Positions 53,879 through 63,692 of a stretch of DNA of 64,000 nucleotides are shown piece by piece. A program made the position numbers and the translations under genes. The notes beneath the pieces were generated by a model. It did no database searches. It was given only the letters and a program-made list of their open reading frames with translations, and was not told where the DNA came from. Position 1 is the stretch's first letter. Each line of letters starts with the position of its first letter. The DNA comes from Paenibacillus sp. GM2 (GTDB lineage: Bacteria; Bacillota; Bacilli; Paenibacillales; Paenibacillaceae), in contig NZ_LN831277.1 of assembly GCF_900069005.2 (NCBI RefSeq), forward strand, positions 266,386 to 330,385, written 5' to 3'.

Positions 53879-53916
53879 AAAGAATCGCTAACGAGAGACG
53901 TTAGCGATTCTTTTTT
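53879..53916 (+). terminator. Terminator of the mhq operon
   Basis: AAAGAATCGCTAACG (53879-53893) pairs with CGTTAGCGATTCTTT (53899-53913) over a five-base loop, with more T following. Confidence 0.92.
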
Positions 53917-54025
53917 ATCTAGAAATTCAAAAAAGTGTAAAACGACCTATAATTATTGCGGTAAGAGCTTTAGTTTTAATATTAACTTAAAACAATAATT
54001 TCCATATATTTGATATGGAAACGCT

Positions 54026-54655
54026 TTATTTATAATGGGAGGTATGCTGCAGCAATTTGCTTACGGTTACCAGCTTATAACCGTCTGCGGTAAAGTCAGA
54101 TACAAGTTGGCGAACAGCTTCAACGGTCTGTGAGCGATCCCCATAGCCGTCATGGAACAATAATATGCTTCCGGGCTGCGCTGCTGCCTTAGTTGTGTCC
54201 ACGATATGTTGGACACCAGGTTGTTCCCAGTCCAGGGAATCGGTATTCACGGCCCCGATAGCTGAGTAATGTTCCGTAGAGAGCAGGCGATACACCTCTT
54301 GATTGATATCAAAATACGGGGGGCGGAATACTTGCGGCTTCAGGCCTAAGATGGTTGTAATAAGCTTATCAGCTCGGAGGATCTCATTCCGGCAATCGAC
54401 CTCATCCAATTCCGTTAAGTGTGGATGGGTGTAAGTATGGTTGCCAATCTCATGACCTTGACGGAACATCTCTTGCAGTAGATCGGGATGTTGTTCTATC
54501 TGCTCTCCGATCGTGAAGAAGGTGGCCTTAGCCCCGATTTGCTGGAAGATGTCCAGAATCTGTGGGGTATAGGCAGCATTAGGTCCATCATCAAAAGTGA
54601 AGGCGATGACCTTCTGCTTTGTACTTACTTGTGCAATCAATCCGGCATTTGACAT
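54026..54655 (-). CDS. Polysaccharide deacetylase (NodB domain, CE4)
   Basis: This 209-residue protein has the CE4 motifs: TFDDGP with catalytic Asp22 and metal-binding Asp23, His73-x3-His77 (GNHTYTHPH), RPPYFD and LLFHDG. It removes acetyl groups from peptidoglycan or a similar N-acetylated glycan. No signal peptide is visible at this start, which is unusual for the family; AAGGAGAT lies eight bases upstream, so the start is likely correct. It stands alone, divergent from the yesN-like gene. Confidence 0.9.
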   Translation of the reverse strand: MSNAGLIAQVSTKQKVIAFTFDDGPNAAYTPQILDIFQQIGAKATFFTIGEQIEQHPDLLQEMFRQGHEIGNHTYTHPHLTELDEVDCRNEILRADKLITTILGLKPQVFRPPYFDINQEVYRLLSTEHYSAIGAVNTDSLDWEQPGVQHIVDTTKAAAQPGSILLFHDGYGDRSQTVEAVRQLVSDFTADGYKLVTVSKLLQHTSHYK

Positions 54656-54829
54656 TTCTCAGATCTCCTTTTGTAGTTGATTGGGTAATATCCTTATAAA
54701 ACCTCTACTGCTCCTTTTTTCCTAGGCATCATGTATAATGTCATTTAGACAGATATGAATTTCTATCTCCAGAATACTAATATTTGAATGCGCTCTCAAT
54801 ACTTGACTGATTAAAGGGGTTAATTAGCC

Positions 54830-56368
54830 ATGATGAATGTTCTTCTGGTAGACGATGAGCCTTGGGTTCTGGAAGGATTAAAAACAATGGTTGACTGGAA
54901 CAGGCTTGGATTTCAGGTGTGTGGAGAAGCAATTAACAGCAACGACGCCTTTCAGCAGATCCAGGAGCATCGGCCGGAGCTGGTCATTACTGATATTAAT
55001 ATGCCTGAGATCAGCGGTCTTGAGCTGATTGAGAAGTCGAATCGGCTCCTGCCGCACCCTCCCAAGTTTGTAGTATTAAGCGGGTATGATGATTTTCAAT
55101 ATGCAATTACTGCGATGCAGCAGAGAGTTGTAGAATACTTGCTCAAACCGATTGATGACGAAGAGATTGAGACCCTGTTGCTGAAGCTCGCCGAGCAAAT
55201 TCGGGAGGAGACGGAGGCGAAGAAGCTTGGGGCGAACAGGCAGCTTTTTGCAGTTAATCATGTCATCAACCGTCTGATCCTGGGCGAGTACAATTCAGAG
55301 CTTGAGGAGCAGGCGCGTCTGTCTATGAACCTGACTGGCGAACCGCAGCTGTTATGCATGATCATGGAGACGGCTCATGATCTCGTTGATTTTGGCCCTT
55401 GGAGCATGAGCTTGTTCCCTTCGGGCCTTGTCTTTCCTTTTCAGGATAGCGCGGGGAGATGCGGGCTTATTGTGCTGACGGACCTGATATCCGATGGACA
55501 GCTTTATGAGATTACCCAAGCCATGCTAACGGATCTAAGAGCCAGAACGGGCGGGTCCGGTGTCATTGCCGTAAGTAATCGGGACACGGGGATCGAGGCG
55601 GTCCGCAGAATTTATTTGCAGAGCGTTGAAGTGAGAAGGATTCGACGGAATCAGCAGAAGCAGGGCATATTTTATTATCGGGACATCCACAGAGTAGAGC
55701 AGCCTAATTTCCCCAAAATGAAGTTCAAACAGCTTATAGATTCCGTGGAATCCGGGAATTTCCGCGAAATCGAGAGCGGTGTCGCCTGTATCTTCGAGCC
55801 TTGGTTCAATAGCTTGCCGGATATGGAAATGGTGCGTGTATGTATATCCGATCTGGAGCTTAAAATATGCAAATTGTTAACGGAAATGAATGGGGACCCC
55901 GCGGAATTCATGCGGCAGGTTCAGGTCGATTATGAAGGGCAGGATGAACAGGATGAGATCAGGACACTCAAGGGATACGTACATTCTTTATGTCTGTTAG
56001 GAGCCGCCAAATTGGAGGGCTTGAGGGAAGAAAATGAACACAACACGATTTTCCAGGTCATTCAATACGTGGATCAGGAATTCAGGAACAAGCTTCAGCT
56101 CCGCGAATTGGCCGCTAAATTCCATATGAACTCCGCTTATTTGGGACAGCTGTTCAAGCAGTACACGGGTAAACCGTTCAATGAATATTTGAATGAGAAG
56201 CGAATTGAGGAAGCCAAGAAACTGCTGAAGCGAACACAGACCAAAATATCCAAGGTTGCCCTACAGGTCGGCTATCCCAATGCAGACTACTTTAACAATA
56301 AATTCAAGCAATATACGGGCGTTTTGCCCTCCGTGTACCGAGGTGTAAGCGAGAACAGGCAACAATGA
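54830..56368 (+). CDS. YesN-type response regulator (receiver plus AraC DNA-binding domain)
   Basis: This 512-residue protein has an N-terminal receiver domain with phosphoacceptor Asp55 (LVITDINMP), a poorly conserved middle region, and an AraC helix-turn-helix pair at about residues 410-505 (LQLRELAAKFHMNSAYLGQL; SKVALQVGYPNADYFNNKF). It is followed 16 bases later by a YesM-type kinase gene, its probable partner. Such pairs activate nearby carbohydrate ABC transporter genes in Paenibacillus. Confidence 0.93.
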   Translation: MMNVLLVDDEPWVLEGLKTMVDWNRLGFQVCGEAINSNDAFQQIQEHRPELVITDINMPEISGLELIEKSNRLLPHPPKFVVLSGYDDFQYAITAMQQRVVEYLLKPIDDEEIETLLLKLAEQIREETEAKKLGANRQLFAVNHVINRLILGEYNSELEEQARLSMNLTGEPQLLCMIMETAHDLVDFGPWSMSLFPSGLVFPFQDSAGRCGLIVLTDLISDGQLYEITQAMLTDLRARTGGSGVIAVSNRDTGIEAVRRIYLQSVEVRRIRRNQQKQGIFYYRDIHRVEQPNFPKMKFKQLIDSVESGNFREIESGVACIFEPWFNSLPDMEMVRVCISDLELKICKLLTEMNGDPAEFMRQVQVDYEGQDEQDEIRTLKGYVHSLCLLGAAKLEGLREENEHNTIFQVIQYVDQEFRNKLQLRELAAKFHMNSAYLGQLFKQYTGKPFNEYLNEKRIEEAKKLLKRTQTKISKVALQVGYPNADYFNNKFKQYTGVLPSVYRGVSENRQQ

Positions 56369-56384
56369 TACAGGAGGTGTGCAT

Positions 56385-58193
56385 ATGAAGCTCGGTAAAT
56401 TCAGGCTTAGAAGAATCATTAATGATATTCCGCTGAACTATAAGTTTCTAATGATTCTGGTTATAGGTGTGCTGCTGCCTATTATTATCATCAACCTCAT
56501 GTTTATGGATCGGATGTCGGACTTCATCCGGGCCAGAGAGGAGCAGAACCTGGATATTTCGCTAGAGCGGGCCCGCAAGGATATCCATGATTATATCGAT
56601 GGCGGCGTGGCTGTAAGTCATGCGCTAAATACGGATAAGACCTTAAATGAAATGCTGGACCACACATACGAAGGGCAATTGGATTTTTATGAAACCTTTG
56701 ATGAACAGCTGAGAAATCGGGTGACCAGTTACATACCAGTGAATAATCAGATCGAACGGATCACGATCTTCACGGGCAATCCAACGATTGTATCCGGAGG
56801 TAATTACCAATACATCAATGATACGGTGAAGAAGAGCGATTGGTATGGCCTGTGGAAGGCCAATTCCGATCCGGTATATGTCGCCGCTTATATAGCGACA
56901 GAAGCTAACAATTTAGCGTCCACCGTGCCCTATCTCAGTGTGATGGAGCGAATGGACTACTACGATAAATACAACACCTATGAGAAGGTGCTGCGCATCG
57001 ATATTGCACTTAATAAAATTTATGACGTTATTATGCGTGAGAAGGATTATCTAAATTTGTATTTGCTGAACGAGAACAATGAGGTGATTATGTCCGCGGG
57101 CAGCGGGTATCGGAGAGGCCTGATTGCTGACCAATATCCTATATTTGAATTGCCGGAGCAGTACAGCGAGGAGGATATACACACCTTATCAATCGGGACA
57201 GCAAAGTACGTCAAGGGCTGGAAGCTGGTTGGTCTGCCGGAAGGAACAAGAATCAACAAGGCATTAGTGGAAATGCGTGTATTCGTGGGCCTGCTGGCAG
57301 TTGCAGTGACCCTGGCGGCCATGCTTTTCATCTATATTATGCTGAGATCGTACAATTATCGGGTCAAACGCTTATCGAGACATATGCAGAAGGTCACGAA
57401 TGAGAAGTTTGATCTGATCTCTATTGAAGAGGGAAGAGATGAAATCGGCGGGTTGATACAGAATTTCAACAGTATGACGTCAAGGATCAATTCATTGATT
57501 AATAACGTATACAAGCTGGAGATTCAGAAGAAGAACCTGGAGATGGAGCGCGTAAGAGCTGAGCTGAATCTGCTTCAGAGTCAGATGAACCCCCATTTCC
57601 TGTTTAATACATTAAATGCGATTCTGGTCGTCTGTACGAAGAATAACTATGATGATGTGACCGATGTGATCAAGAGCTTGTCCAGGCTGCTGCGTCGATT
57701 GCTGAGCTGGAAAGAGGATATTGTCACAATTCAGGAAGAGATCATGTTCATTGAAATGTATCTGAAGATCGAGAAGTTCCGCTTCCGCGACAAAATCGAT
57801 TATGAGTTCGAAATCGATGAGGAAGCATTGCTATATAAAATTCCTAAGATGAGCATCCAGCCTCTCGTGGAGAATTCCTGTAAACACGGGATTCAGATGA
57901 TTAATGCACAGGGCTTGGTGAAAGTCAGTGTGAAAATAGTGGACGGGAAGCTTCGCGTAGCGGTCTGCGATAACGGAAAAGGAATCGAACCAGAGAAACT
58001 TCGGGAGATGATTCTGTCCGTCCGCAATGAGAACTCCTCCGGGACAAGTATCGGAATCCGAAATGTATACCGGAGGCTGGAGCTGAATTATAACAATCAG
58101 GCAGGTTTTGATATCGTTAGCAAGCCGGGTCAGGGCACGACTGTTTCCTTCGAGATCCCGGTGCATCTCCTTGATCGCAAGTTTACTGAATAA
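56385..58193 (+). CDS. YesM-type sensor histidine kinase
   Basis: The product has 602 residues from ATG at 56385, with AGGAGG seven bases upstream; a GTG six bases earlier overlaps the spacing. Helices at about 20-42 and 298-320 flank a long extracellular dCache-like sensor domain. HAMP follows, then QMNPHFLFNTLNAI with the phosphorylatable His, and the ATPase domain with LVENSCKHGI, DNGKGI and GIGIRNVYRRL-type motifs. It probably senses an extracellular sugar or liganded binding protein and phosphorylates a YesN regulator; there is one on each side. Confidence 0.93.
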   Translation: MKLGKFRLRRIINDIPLNYKFLMILVIGVLLPIIIINLMFMDRMSDFIRAREEQNLDISLERARKDIHDYIDGGVAVSHALNTDKTLNEMLDHTYEGQLDFYETFDEQLRNRVTSYIPVNNQIERITIFTGNPTIVSGGNYQYINDTVKKSDWYGLWKANSDPVYVAAYIATEANNLASTVPYLSVMERMDYYDKYNTYEKVLRIDIALNKIYDVIMREKDYLNLYLLNENNEVIMSAGSGYRRGLIADQYPIFELPEQYSEEDIHTLSIGTAKYVKGWKLVGLPEGTRINKALVEMRVFVGLLAVAVTLAAMLFIYIMLRSYNYRVKRLSRHMQKVTNEKFDLISIEEGRDEIGGLIQNFNSMTSRINSLINNVYKLEIQKKNLEMERVRAELNLLQSQMNPHFLFNTLNAILVVCTKNNYDDVTDVIKSLSRLLRRLLSWKEDIVTIQEEIMFIEMYLKIEKFRFRDKIDYEFEIDEEALLYKIPKMSIQPLVENSCKHGIQMINAQGLVKVSVKIVDGKLRVAVCDNGKGIEPEKLREMILSVRNENSSGTSIGIRNVYRRLELNYNNQAGFDIVSKPGQGTTVSFEIPVHLLDRKFTE

Positions 58194-58197
58194 GGTA

Positions 58198-58301
58198 GTT
58201 CAAGAAGTCCTTTCTCGGCCCCTGGCTTCGTCCATCTAAGGCGTTTGAAGCACGCATATCGGAAGCATAGGCTTCGGTGCCGAGAAGGGGCTTTTTTGAA
58301 C
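58198..58301. repeat. Short MITE-like element, copy E (104 bases)
   Basis: The ends GTTCAAGAAGTCC-TTTCTCGGC and GCCGAGAA-GGGGCTTTTTTGAAC are long imperfect inverted repeats able to form a stable hairpin ending in a T run. It fills most of the gap between the kinase gene and the second yesN-like gene and may act as a partial terminator. Confidence 0.75.
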
Positions 58302-58325
58302 ACACAGAAAATAAAGGGGGAAGAG

Positions 58326-59861
58326 ATGATGTTCAAAGTACTGCTAGTTGATGATGAGCCGGGAGCCCTGGAAGGAATGGAGCTATGGGTCCCTTGGGGG
58401 GAAATGGGTTTTGAGATTTGCGGAACCTGTGACAACGGGATGGAAGGCTTGGAGAAGATCCGTGAGCTGAAGCCCGATCTGGTGGTTACCGATGTGAATA
58501 TGCCGATCATGAGCGGGCTTGAGATGATCAAGGCTTGGCGGGAACAAGGTAAATCAGAGGTGAGCTTCGTTGTAGTCAGCGGGTATTCCGATTTTGAATA
58601 CGCTCAGAAGGCTATGCATTACGGGGTACACCATTATTTATTGAAGCCTCTAATCGCTGAGGAAGCAGAGAAGGAGCTCTACGATATCCGGGCCGAGTTG
58701 ATCCGAAAATCCAAGCAGCAGCGTTTGGAGCGGATCGCAGATTATGAGGAGACGGTTACTGTGCTCAAAAAGCTGATGATGGCACAATCATTAGAAGAAG
58801 GGGAACAGGCTATCATCCGGAGAATGTCAGCTCTGCAGGAGCGGTGGAATATATGCCTGCTGCAGGTGGACTCTCCGATTGTGACTGAATTCAGAGAGAG
58901 AGCTTCGTCTGTTATTTCGACAGCTTCATCCATGTTCCTGGTCGATGCCGATCAGGGCCATCTGTCCATTATCTATGGTTTTAACGGAGATGAATTTGAG
59001 AGTTATAGCTGGAGCAAGATCCTGGAGATCATTCAAAATGATCAGGATCAGCGCCTATTTGTTGGGGCAGGGCACAGCCAGCCATCGCTGCTAAAGATCA
59101 GCAGCAGCTATCGCACCGCAAAGACAGCCGTAAAATACAGGTTCTACAATCAGGGGTACGATGGCGTAACGCTCTATCGGGATATCGAGGGCCTGCAGTT
59201 CAGTCATCCGTACGATCAACTGCAGCTTATGGATACGATATTGCGCGCGGTCGAGCTTATGGATCAGGATGAATTCGCAGGAGCCGTGAACCGTGCAAGG
59301 GAAGTATTCCGGACCTCTTTCACGCAGCCGGATATTGTCAAGAAGCTTGTCGTCCATATGATGCACAGAATTGCAGAGCTTACCGGCATAGTCAAAGACA
59401 TTTCAGAGGAAGAGATCATAGAGAAGTACAGGGTGTATGAGCTCGCAGGCAGTGTCCTGAATTTAGACGAGTTAATGGGGCGGTTGCAGGCTATCGGAAT
59501 GGAAATCATCCATGTATTATTACAGGAGCAATCCCAGCAGGCGCAGGGGGTCATCTTTGAGATTAATCAGTACATTCATGAGCATTATCGGGAAGGTCTG
59601 ACGATTAAGAAGCTGGCGGAGGTCTTTTTCCTTCATCCGGTCTATTTAGGCCAACTGCTGATCAAGAGGAATGGGATGGGCTTCAATGATATGATCCATA
59701 AACTTAGAATTGAAGAAGCTGTGAGATTGCTTGCAGATCACAGTTACAAGAATAGCGAGATCGCGGAGCGGGTCGGTTACAGCAGTTATGGGCAGTTCGC
59801 GAAGCAATTTGAACGCAGGATGGGAATGTCCCCCAACCAATACAAGAACAGCAAGTTCTAA
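58326..59861 (+). CDS. Second YesN-type response regulator
   Basis: The product has 511 residues from ATG at 58326 (or the adjacent ATG at 58329), supported by GGGGGAAGAG; an upstream frame runs back through repeat E and is discounted. The receiver has Asp56 (LVVTDVNMP), and the C-terminal AraC domain (LTIKKLAEVFFLHPVYLGQL; NSEIAERVGYSSYGQFAKQF) ends MSPNQYKNSKF. It is paralogous to the first YesN and directly precedes the binding-protein gene, so it is the better candidate for activating that operon. Confidence 0.93.
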   Translation: MMFKVLLVDDEPGALEGMELWVPWGEMGFEICGTCDNGMEGLEKIRELKPDLVVTDVNMPIMSGLEMIKAWREQGKSEVSFVVVSGYSDFEYAQKAMHYGVHHYLLKPLIAEEAEKELYDIRAELIRKSKQQRLERIADYEETVTVLKKLMMAQSLEEGEQAIIRRMSALQERWNICLLQVDSPIVTEFRERASSVISTASSMFLVDADQGHLSIIYGFNGDEFESYSWSKILEIIQNDQDQRLFVGAGHSQPSLLKISSSYRTAKTAVKYRFYNQGYDGVTLYRDIEGLQFSHPYDQLQLMDTILRAVELMDQDEFAGAVNRAREVFRTSFTQPDIVKKLVVHMMHRIAELTGIVKDISEEEIIEKYRVYELAGSVLNLDELMGRLQAIGMEIIHVLLQEQSQQAQGVIFEINQYIHEHYREGLTIKKLAEVFFLHPVYLGQLLIKRNGMGFNDMIHKLRIEEAVRLLADHSYKNSEIAERVGYSSYGQFAKQFERRMGMSPNQYKNSKF

Positions 59862-59934
59862 AATATTTGGGGGTAATACTTTAATTGAACCATAGCCTGC
59901 TTGGGGCAGCGCTTTTACAATATAAATAAGTTAT

Positions 59935-59948
59935 TGAAAGGGCTTACA
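59935..59948 (+). promoter_or_regulatory. Candidate cre (CcpA) site before the binding-protein gene
   Basis: TGAAAGGGCTTACA matches the cre consensus except that the central CG is GG. It lies about 40 bases before the start codon, where CcpA would act as a roadblock. Confidence 0.4.
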
Positions 59949-59985
59949 AACCCTGGATAACTAAAACATTTCGGAGGTGCATTAA

Positions 59986-61689
59986 ATGGGGGGCAACAAA
60001 AAGTCTGTACTCCGGTTCAGCATGATGCTGCTGCTTTCGCTTGGCCTCGTCTTATCGGCTTGCGGTGGTGGAAACAACTCGAAGGATGCCGCGAAGAATA
60101 CCACGAAGGATGCAAACAACGGACAGGCAACGACGGATAAAGCTGGAGACACAGTGGAACCGTTCGAAATCTCGGTTTTCATTGGTGAAGCCGGTCAACA
60201 GCCTACACCTGACAACAAGATATACAAGATGATCAAAGATAAGACGGGCGCATCATTTAAATTTGAGTTTCTGGCAGGCGATATTGACCAGAAGCTTGGT
60301 GTCATGATTGCCGGATCCGATTATCCTGATATGATGACGGCGAATCAAAAATTGACCGGGGCAGGTGCATTTATCCCGCTCGAAGATTTGATTGAAGAAC
60401 ATGCGCCGAACTTGAAGAAACATTATGAAAAGTACTGGAACATGATGAAGGACTCAGACGGTCATATCTATACTTTACCGAACTACGGGGTATACAACTC
60501 TGACCCGGACTCCACTTGGTATTCCGGTCCGGCCTTCTGGATTCAAAAGGATGTATTGGCTGAAGCCGGATATCCTCAAGTGAAAACCTTGGATGAATAC
60601 TTTGACATCATCGCTGGCTATAAAGAGAAACACCCTACGATTGACGGTACCCCGACGATTGGCTTTGAAATTCTGAATTATGACTGGAGAAACTGGGGTC
60701 TGTTTAACGCTCCTCAGCATTTGATCGGTCATCCGAACGATGGCGGAGTTGTCGTTGAGAACGGCGTAGCGCAAATTTTCGCCGACAAAGATTACGCGAA
60801 GAGATACTACCAGAAGCTGAATGAGGTGAATCAGAAGGGTCTCATCGACAAGGAAACCTTTACGCAGAACTATGACCAGTATATGGCGAAAATATCTAGC
60901 GGCGCTGTACTCGGGATGTTCGACCAGCACTGGAACTTCCAAAGTGCAGAAGACTCCCTGACTACGCAGCAGAAGCTTGAGAGAACATATGTGGGCCTCC
61001 CACTCGTATATGATACAAGCATAAGAGATTACTATAAAGAACGCCCGGCGCTCAACCTGGATAACGGTTTCGGCATCACGGTGAATGCCGAAGACCCTGT
61101 GAAGATTATTAAGCTGCTGGACACGTTAATTGATGAAGAGTGGCAAAAAATATTCACTTGGGGCATTGAAGGTGAAGACTACTATGTCAATGAACAAGGG
61201 CGTTACATGAAGACGCAAGAACAACGCGACAAGTTTACGGATGGAACCTGGAAATTGGCTAACAAGGCTGACGCTTTCTTTGGCAGAGCTCCAAAAATGC
61301 AAGGTAAATTCTCGGATGGCAACTCCACGGACGCAGCTGCGCAACCAGAGGAATACCAAGCAGGGCTGAAAGAGTATGACAAGAACTTCCTTGCACAATA
61401 TGGCTTTAACAGCTATGTAGATTTCTTCAGCGAGGCTCCGGAGAATGATATTGCTTACCCAGCTTGGTCCGTTGACCTGGTAGACGGATCTGAAGCGAAG
61501 ATTGTAAATACGAAGCAAAATGAGTTGTCTACGAAATACTTGCCGAAAGCGATTCTTGCAAAACCGACTGATTTCGATAGCGTATGGGAAGAGTACACCA
61601 AGGAAATCGGCAAGCTCAATATCAAAGCATATGAAGATCGCATCAATGAAGTGCTGCAATGGAGAAGAGATACCTGGACTGTTAAGTAA
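59986..61689 (+). CDS. Extracellular sugar-binding lipoprotein, LplA family
   Basis: This 567-residue precursor has the lipobox VLSAC with Cys near residue 26 and a Lys/Asn/Thr-rich linker. The mature part is a large family-1-type binding protein with many Trp and Tyr residues. It feeds the two permeases encoded downstream. The following GH10 gene suggests xylo-oligosaccharides or methylglucuronoxylose-type aldouronates as ligand, as in the Paenibacillus aldouronate operons. GGAGGTG precedes the ATG. Confidence 0.92.
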   Translation: MGGNKKSVLRFSMMLLLSLGLVLSACGGGNNSKDAAKNTTKDANNGQATTDKAGDTVEPFEISVFIGEAGQQPTPDNKIYKMIKDKTGASFKFEFLAGDIDQKLGVMIAGSDYPDMMTANQKLTGAGAFIPLEDLIEEHAPNLKKHYEKYWNMMKDSDGHIYTLPNYGVYNSDPDSTWYSGPAFWIQKDVLAEAGYPQVKTLDEYFDIIAGYKEKHPTIDGTPTIGFEILNYDWRNWGLFNAPQHLIGHPNDGGVVVENGVAQIFADKDYAKRYYQKLNEVNQKGLIDKETFTQNYDQYMAKISSGAVLGMFDQHWNFQSAEDSLTTQQKLERTYVGLPLVYDTSIRDYYKERPALNLDNGFGITVNAEDPVKIIKLLDTLIDEEWQKIFTWGIEGEDYYVNEQGRYMKTQEQRDKFTDGTWKLANKADAFFGRAPKMQGKFSDGNSTDAAAQPEEYQAGLKEYDKNFLAQYGFNSYVDFFSEAPENDIAYPAWSVDLVDGSEAKIVNTKQNELSTKYLPKAILAKPTDFDSVWEEYTKEIGKLNIKAYEDRINEVLQWRRDTWTVK

Positions 61690-61709
61690 GGTGGTATAGG
61701 TGCATAAAT

Positions 61710-61742
61710 CGGAAAAGGAAGGCAGGATGCCTTCCTTTTCCG
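61710..61742 (+). terminator. Perfect hairpin between binding-protein and permease genes
   Basis: CGGAAAAGGAAGGCA and its exact complement form a 15-base-pair stem with a three-base loop, without a long T tract. It probably stabilises or attenuates, giving more binding protein than permease. Confidence 0.75.
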
Positions 61743-61770
61743 AAATATAGGTTTTGGGGAGAAAAAACTT

Positions 61771-62730
61771 ATGGAAGAGACCTTGAGAAATGGCCGTACC
61801 GTCCGAAAGCCTAAGAAACATAAGAAAATGACTTGGTCACTCGTTAAGGACCAGAGACAGCTGATTTACATGTCAGTACCTCTGCTGGCTTACATCGTAT
61901 TATTCGCCTATGTCCCGATTTGGGGCTGGACGATGGCTTTTCAGGACTATAAACCGGCTAAGAGCTTCAGTGATCAGAAATGGGTAGGGTTTAAGCATTT
62001 TGAATTCTTGTTTAAAGACGATAGCTTCTTGCAGGTGCTTCGCAACACGCTTGCAATGAGTGTAATAAACCTCGTTCTTGGATTTGTAACTGCGATTATT
62101 CTCGCTTTATTACTGAATGAGATCAGAAAAGTATTCTGGAAAAGAACCGTACAGACGATTTCATATCTTCCACACTTTCTGTCCTGGATTATCGTTACCG
62201 GAATTGTAGCGACATCCCTGGCTTCCGACGGAATCGTTAATGATGTTCTGCTGAAGCTGCATCTGATTAAAGAACCGATTCAATGGCTCAGCGAAGGGAA
62301 ATATTTCTGGGGGATTGTCGGAGCCTCCCATGTGTGGAAGGAAGTTGGCTGGAATACGATTATATATTTGGCTGCTATGGCATCGATCGATCCGGCGCTG
62401 TATGAAGCTGCTGAAATCGATGGAGCCAGCCGCTACCGAAAGATGTTTCACGTTACCTTGCCGGGCATTAAGCCTACGATTATCATCTTGCTGATCATGT
62501 CCATCGGTCACATCCTGGAAGCCGGCTTTGAGGTTCAATACCTGTTGGGCAACGGGCTTGTTGTGGACTGGTCGCAGACCGTCGATATTTTCGTGTTGAA
62601 ATACGGGCTTGCTCAAGGCAATTATTCATTAGCCACTGCTGCCGGTATATTTAAAACGGTCGTTAGCGTGACGATGCTGCTATTTGCCAACTGGATCGCA
62701 AAACGGCTAGGGGAAGAGAGGCTGTTATAG
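61771..62730 (+). CDS. Carbohydrate ABC transporter permease, LplB family
   Basis: This 319-residue six-helix permease has the EAA loop YEAAEIDGASRYRKMF near residue 215 and the N-terminal PLLAYIVLFAYVPIWGWTMAF typical of LplB. It pairs with the permease encoded two bases downstream. As in the first sugar cluster no ATPase is encoded, so a shared MsmX-like ATPase elsewhere is expected. Confidence 0.94.
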   Translation: MEETLRNGRTVRKPKKHKKMTWSLVKDQRQLIYMSVPLLAYIVLFAYVPIWGWTMAFQDYKPAKSFSDQKWVGFKHFEFLFKDDSFLQVLRNTLAMSVINLVLGFVTAIILALLLNEIRKVFWKRTVQTISYLPHFLSWIIVTGIVATSLASDGIVNDVLLKLHLIKEPIQWLSEGKYFWGIVGASHVWKEVGWNTIIYLAAMASIDPALYEAAEIDGASRYRKMFHVTLPGIKPTIIILLIMSIGHILEAGFEVQYLLGNGLVVDWSQTVDIFVLKYGLAQGNYSLATAAGIFKTVVSVTMLLFANWIAKRLGEERLL

Positions 62731-62732
62731 TT

Positions 62733-63692
62733 ATGGCGAACCCAACCATCAGCCCTGGGCCAGCATCTGCGGCCGCAGTGAATAAAAGGATCAGAAGAGG
62801 AAGAATCGAGCCTATTATCTTTAATACTTTGAACGCTATTTTTATGATTGTGCTGGTCATTGTTACCCTGTATCCGTTCCTGAATACGATTGTTGTCTCC
62901 CTGAACGCGGGGAATGATACGATCCGCGGCGGAATCTATTTATGGCCTCGGGAGTTCACCTGGCAGAACTACAAAGCCGTCTTCGCTTCGGGTACGATCT
63001 ACAACGCATTTTGGATCTCTGTGGCAAGAACGGTGATCTCGACCGTGCTGAACTTATTTCTGACGACGATGCTTGCTTATACGCTAAGCCGCCGCGAATA
63101 CGTGTTCCGCAAACCGATTACGCTGATATTTATTTTAACGATGTACTTTAACGCCGGTTTGATTCCGGGATACTTCCTGATGAAAGAACTGCACCTGATT
63201 AATACATTTTGGGTCTATGTAATACCTTCGATGATCAGTGCCTTTAATATGATCGTTATCCGTACCTATATTGGAACGATTCCGGAGAGCCTGATCGAGT
63301 CAGCGAGAATTGATGGGGCGGGCGAATTTAAAATCTTTATCCGTATCATATTCCCGCTCTGCAAGCCCGTATTGGCTACGATTGCTTTGTTTGTAGCCGT
63401 AGGGGCGTGGAACTCCTGGTTCGATGCATTCATCTACACCTCTTCGAGACAGGAATTGAGCACCTTGCAATACGAATTGATGAAGCTGCTCTCATCCAGC
63501 ATGAACGCGAACAACAATCCGGCGGTAGCTGCAGGAGCGGGAATGACCCGGGAAGCCGCCGCATCGATGGTAACACCATTGTCCATTCGGGCTGCGGTAA
63601 CGGTGGTCGCTTCTGTACCGATACTTATCGTATACCCGTTCATGCAGAAATATTTTGTGGTTGGTCTCAATGTGGGTAGTGTCAAAGAATAA
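62733..63692 (+). CDS. Carbohydrate ABC transporter permease, LplC/YtcP family
   Basis: This 319-residue six-helix permease has the EAA loop ESARIDGAGEFKIFI near residue 190 and the LplC ending PFMQKYFVVGLNVGSVKE. It completes the LplABC-type importer and lies 144 bases before the GH10 gene; between them I see no clear terminator, so the xylanase may be in the same operon. Confidence 0.94.
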   Translation: MANPTISPGPASAAAVNKRIRRGRIEPIIFNTLNAIFMIVLVIVTLYPFLNTIVVSLNAGNDTIRGGIYLWPREFTWQNYKAVFASGTIYNAFWISVARTVISTVLNLFLTTMLAYTLSRREYVFRKPITLIFILTMYFNAGLIPGYFLMKELHLINTFWVYVIPSMISAFNMIVIRTYIGTIPESLIESARIDGAGEFKIFIRIIFPLCKPVLATIALFVAVGAWNSWFDAFIYTSSRQELSTLQYELMKLLSSSMNANNNPAVAAGAGMTREAAASMVTPLSIRAAVTVVASVPILIVYPFMQKYFVVGLNVGSVKE

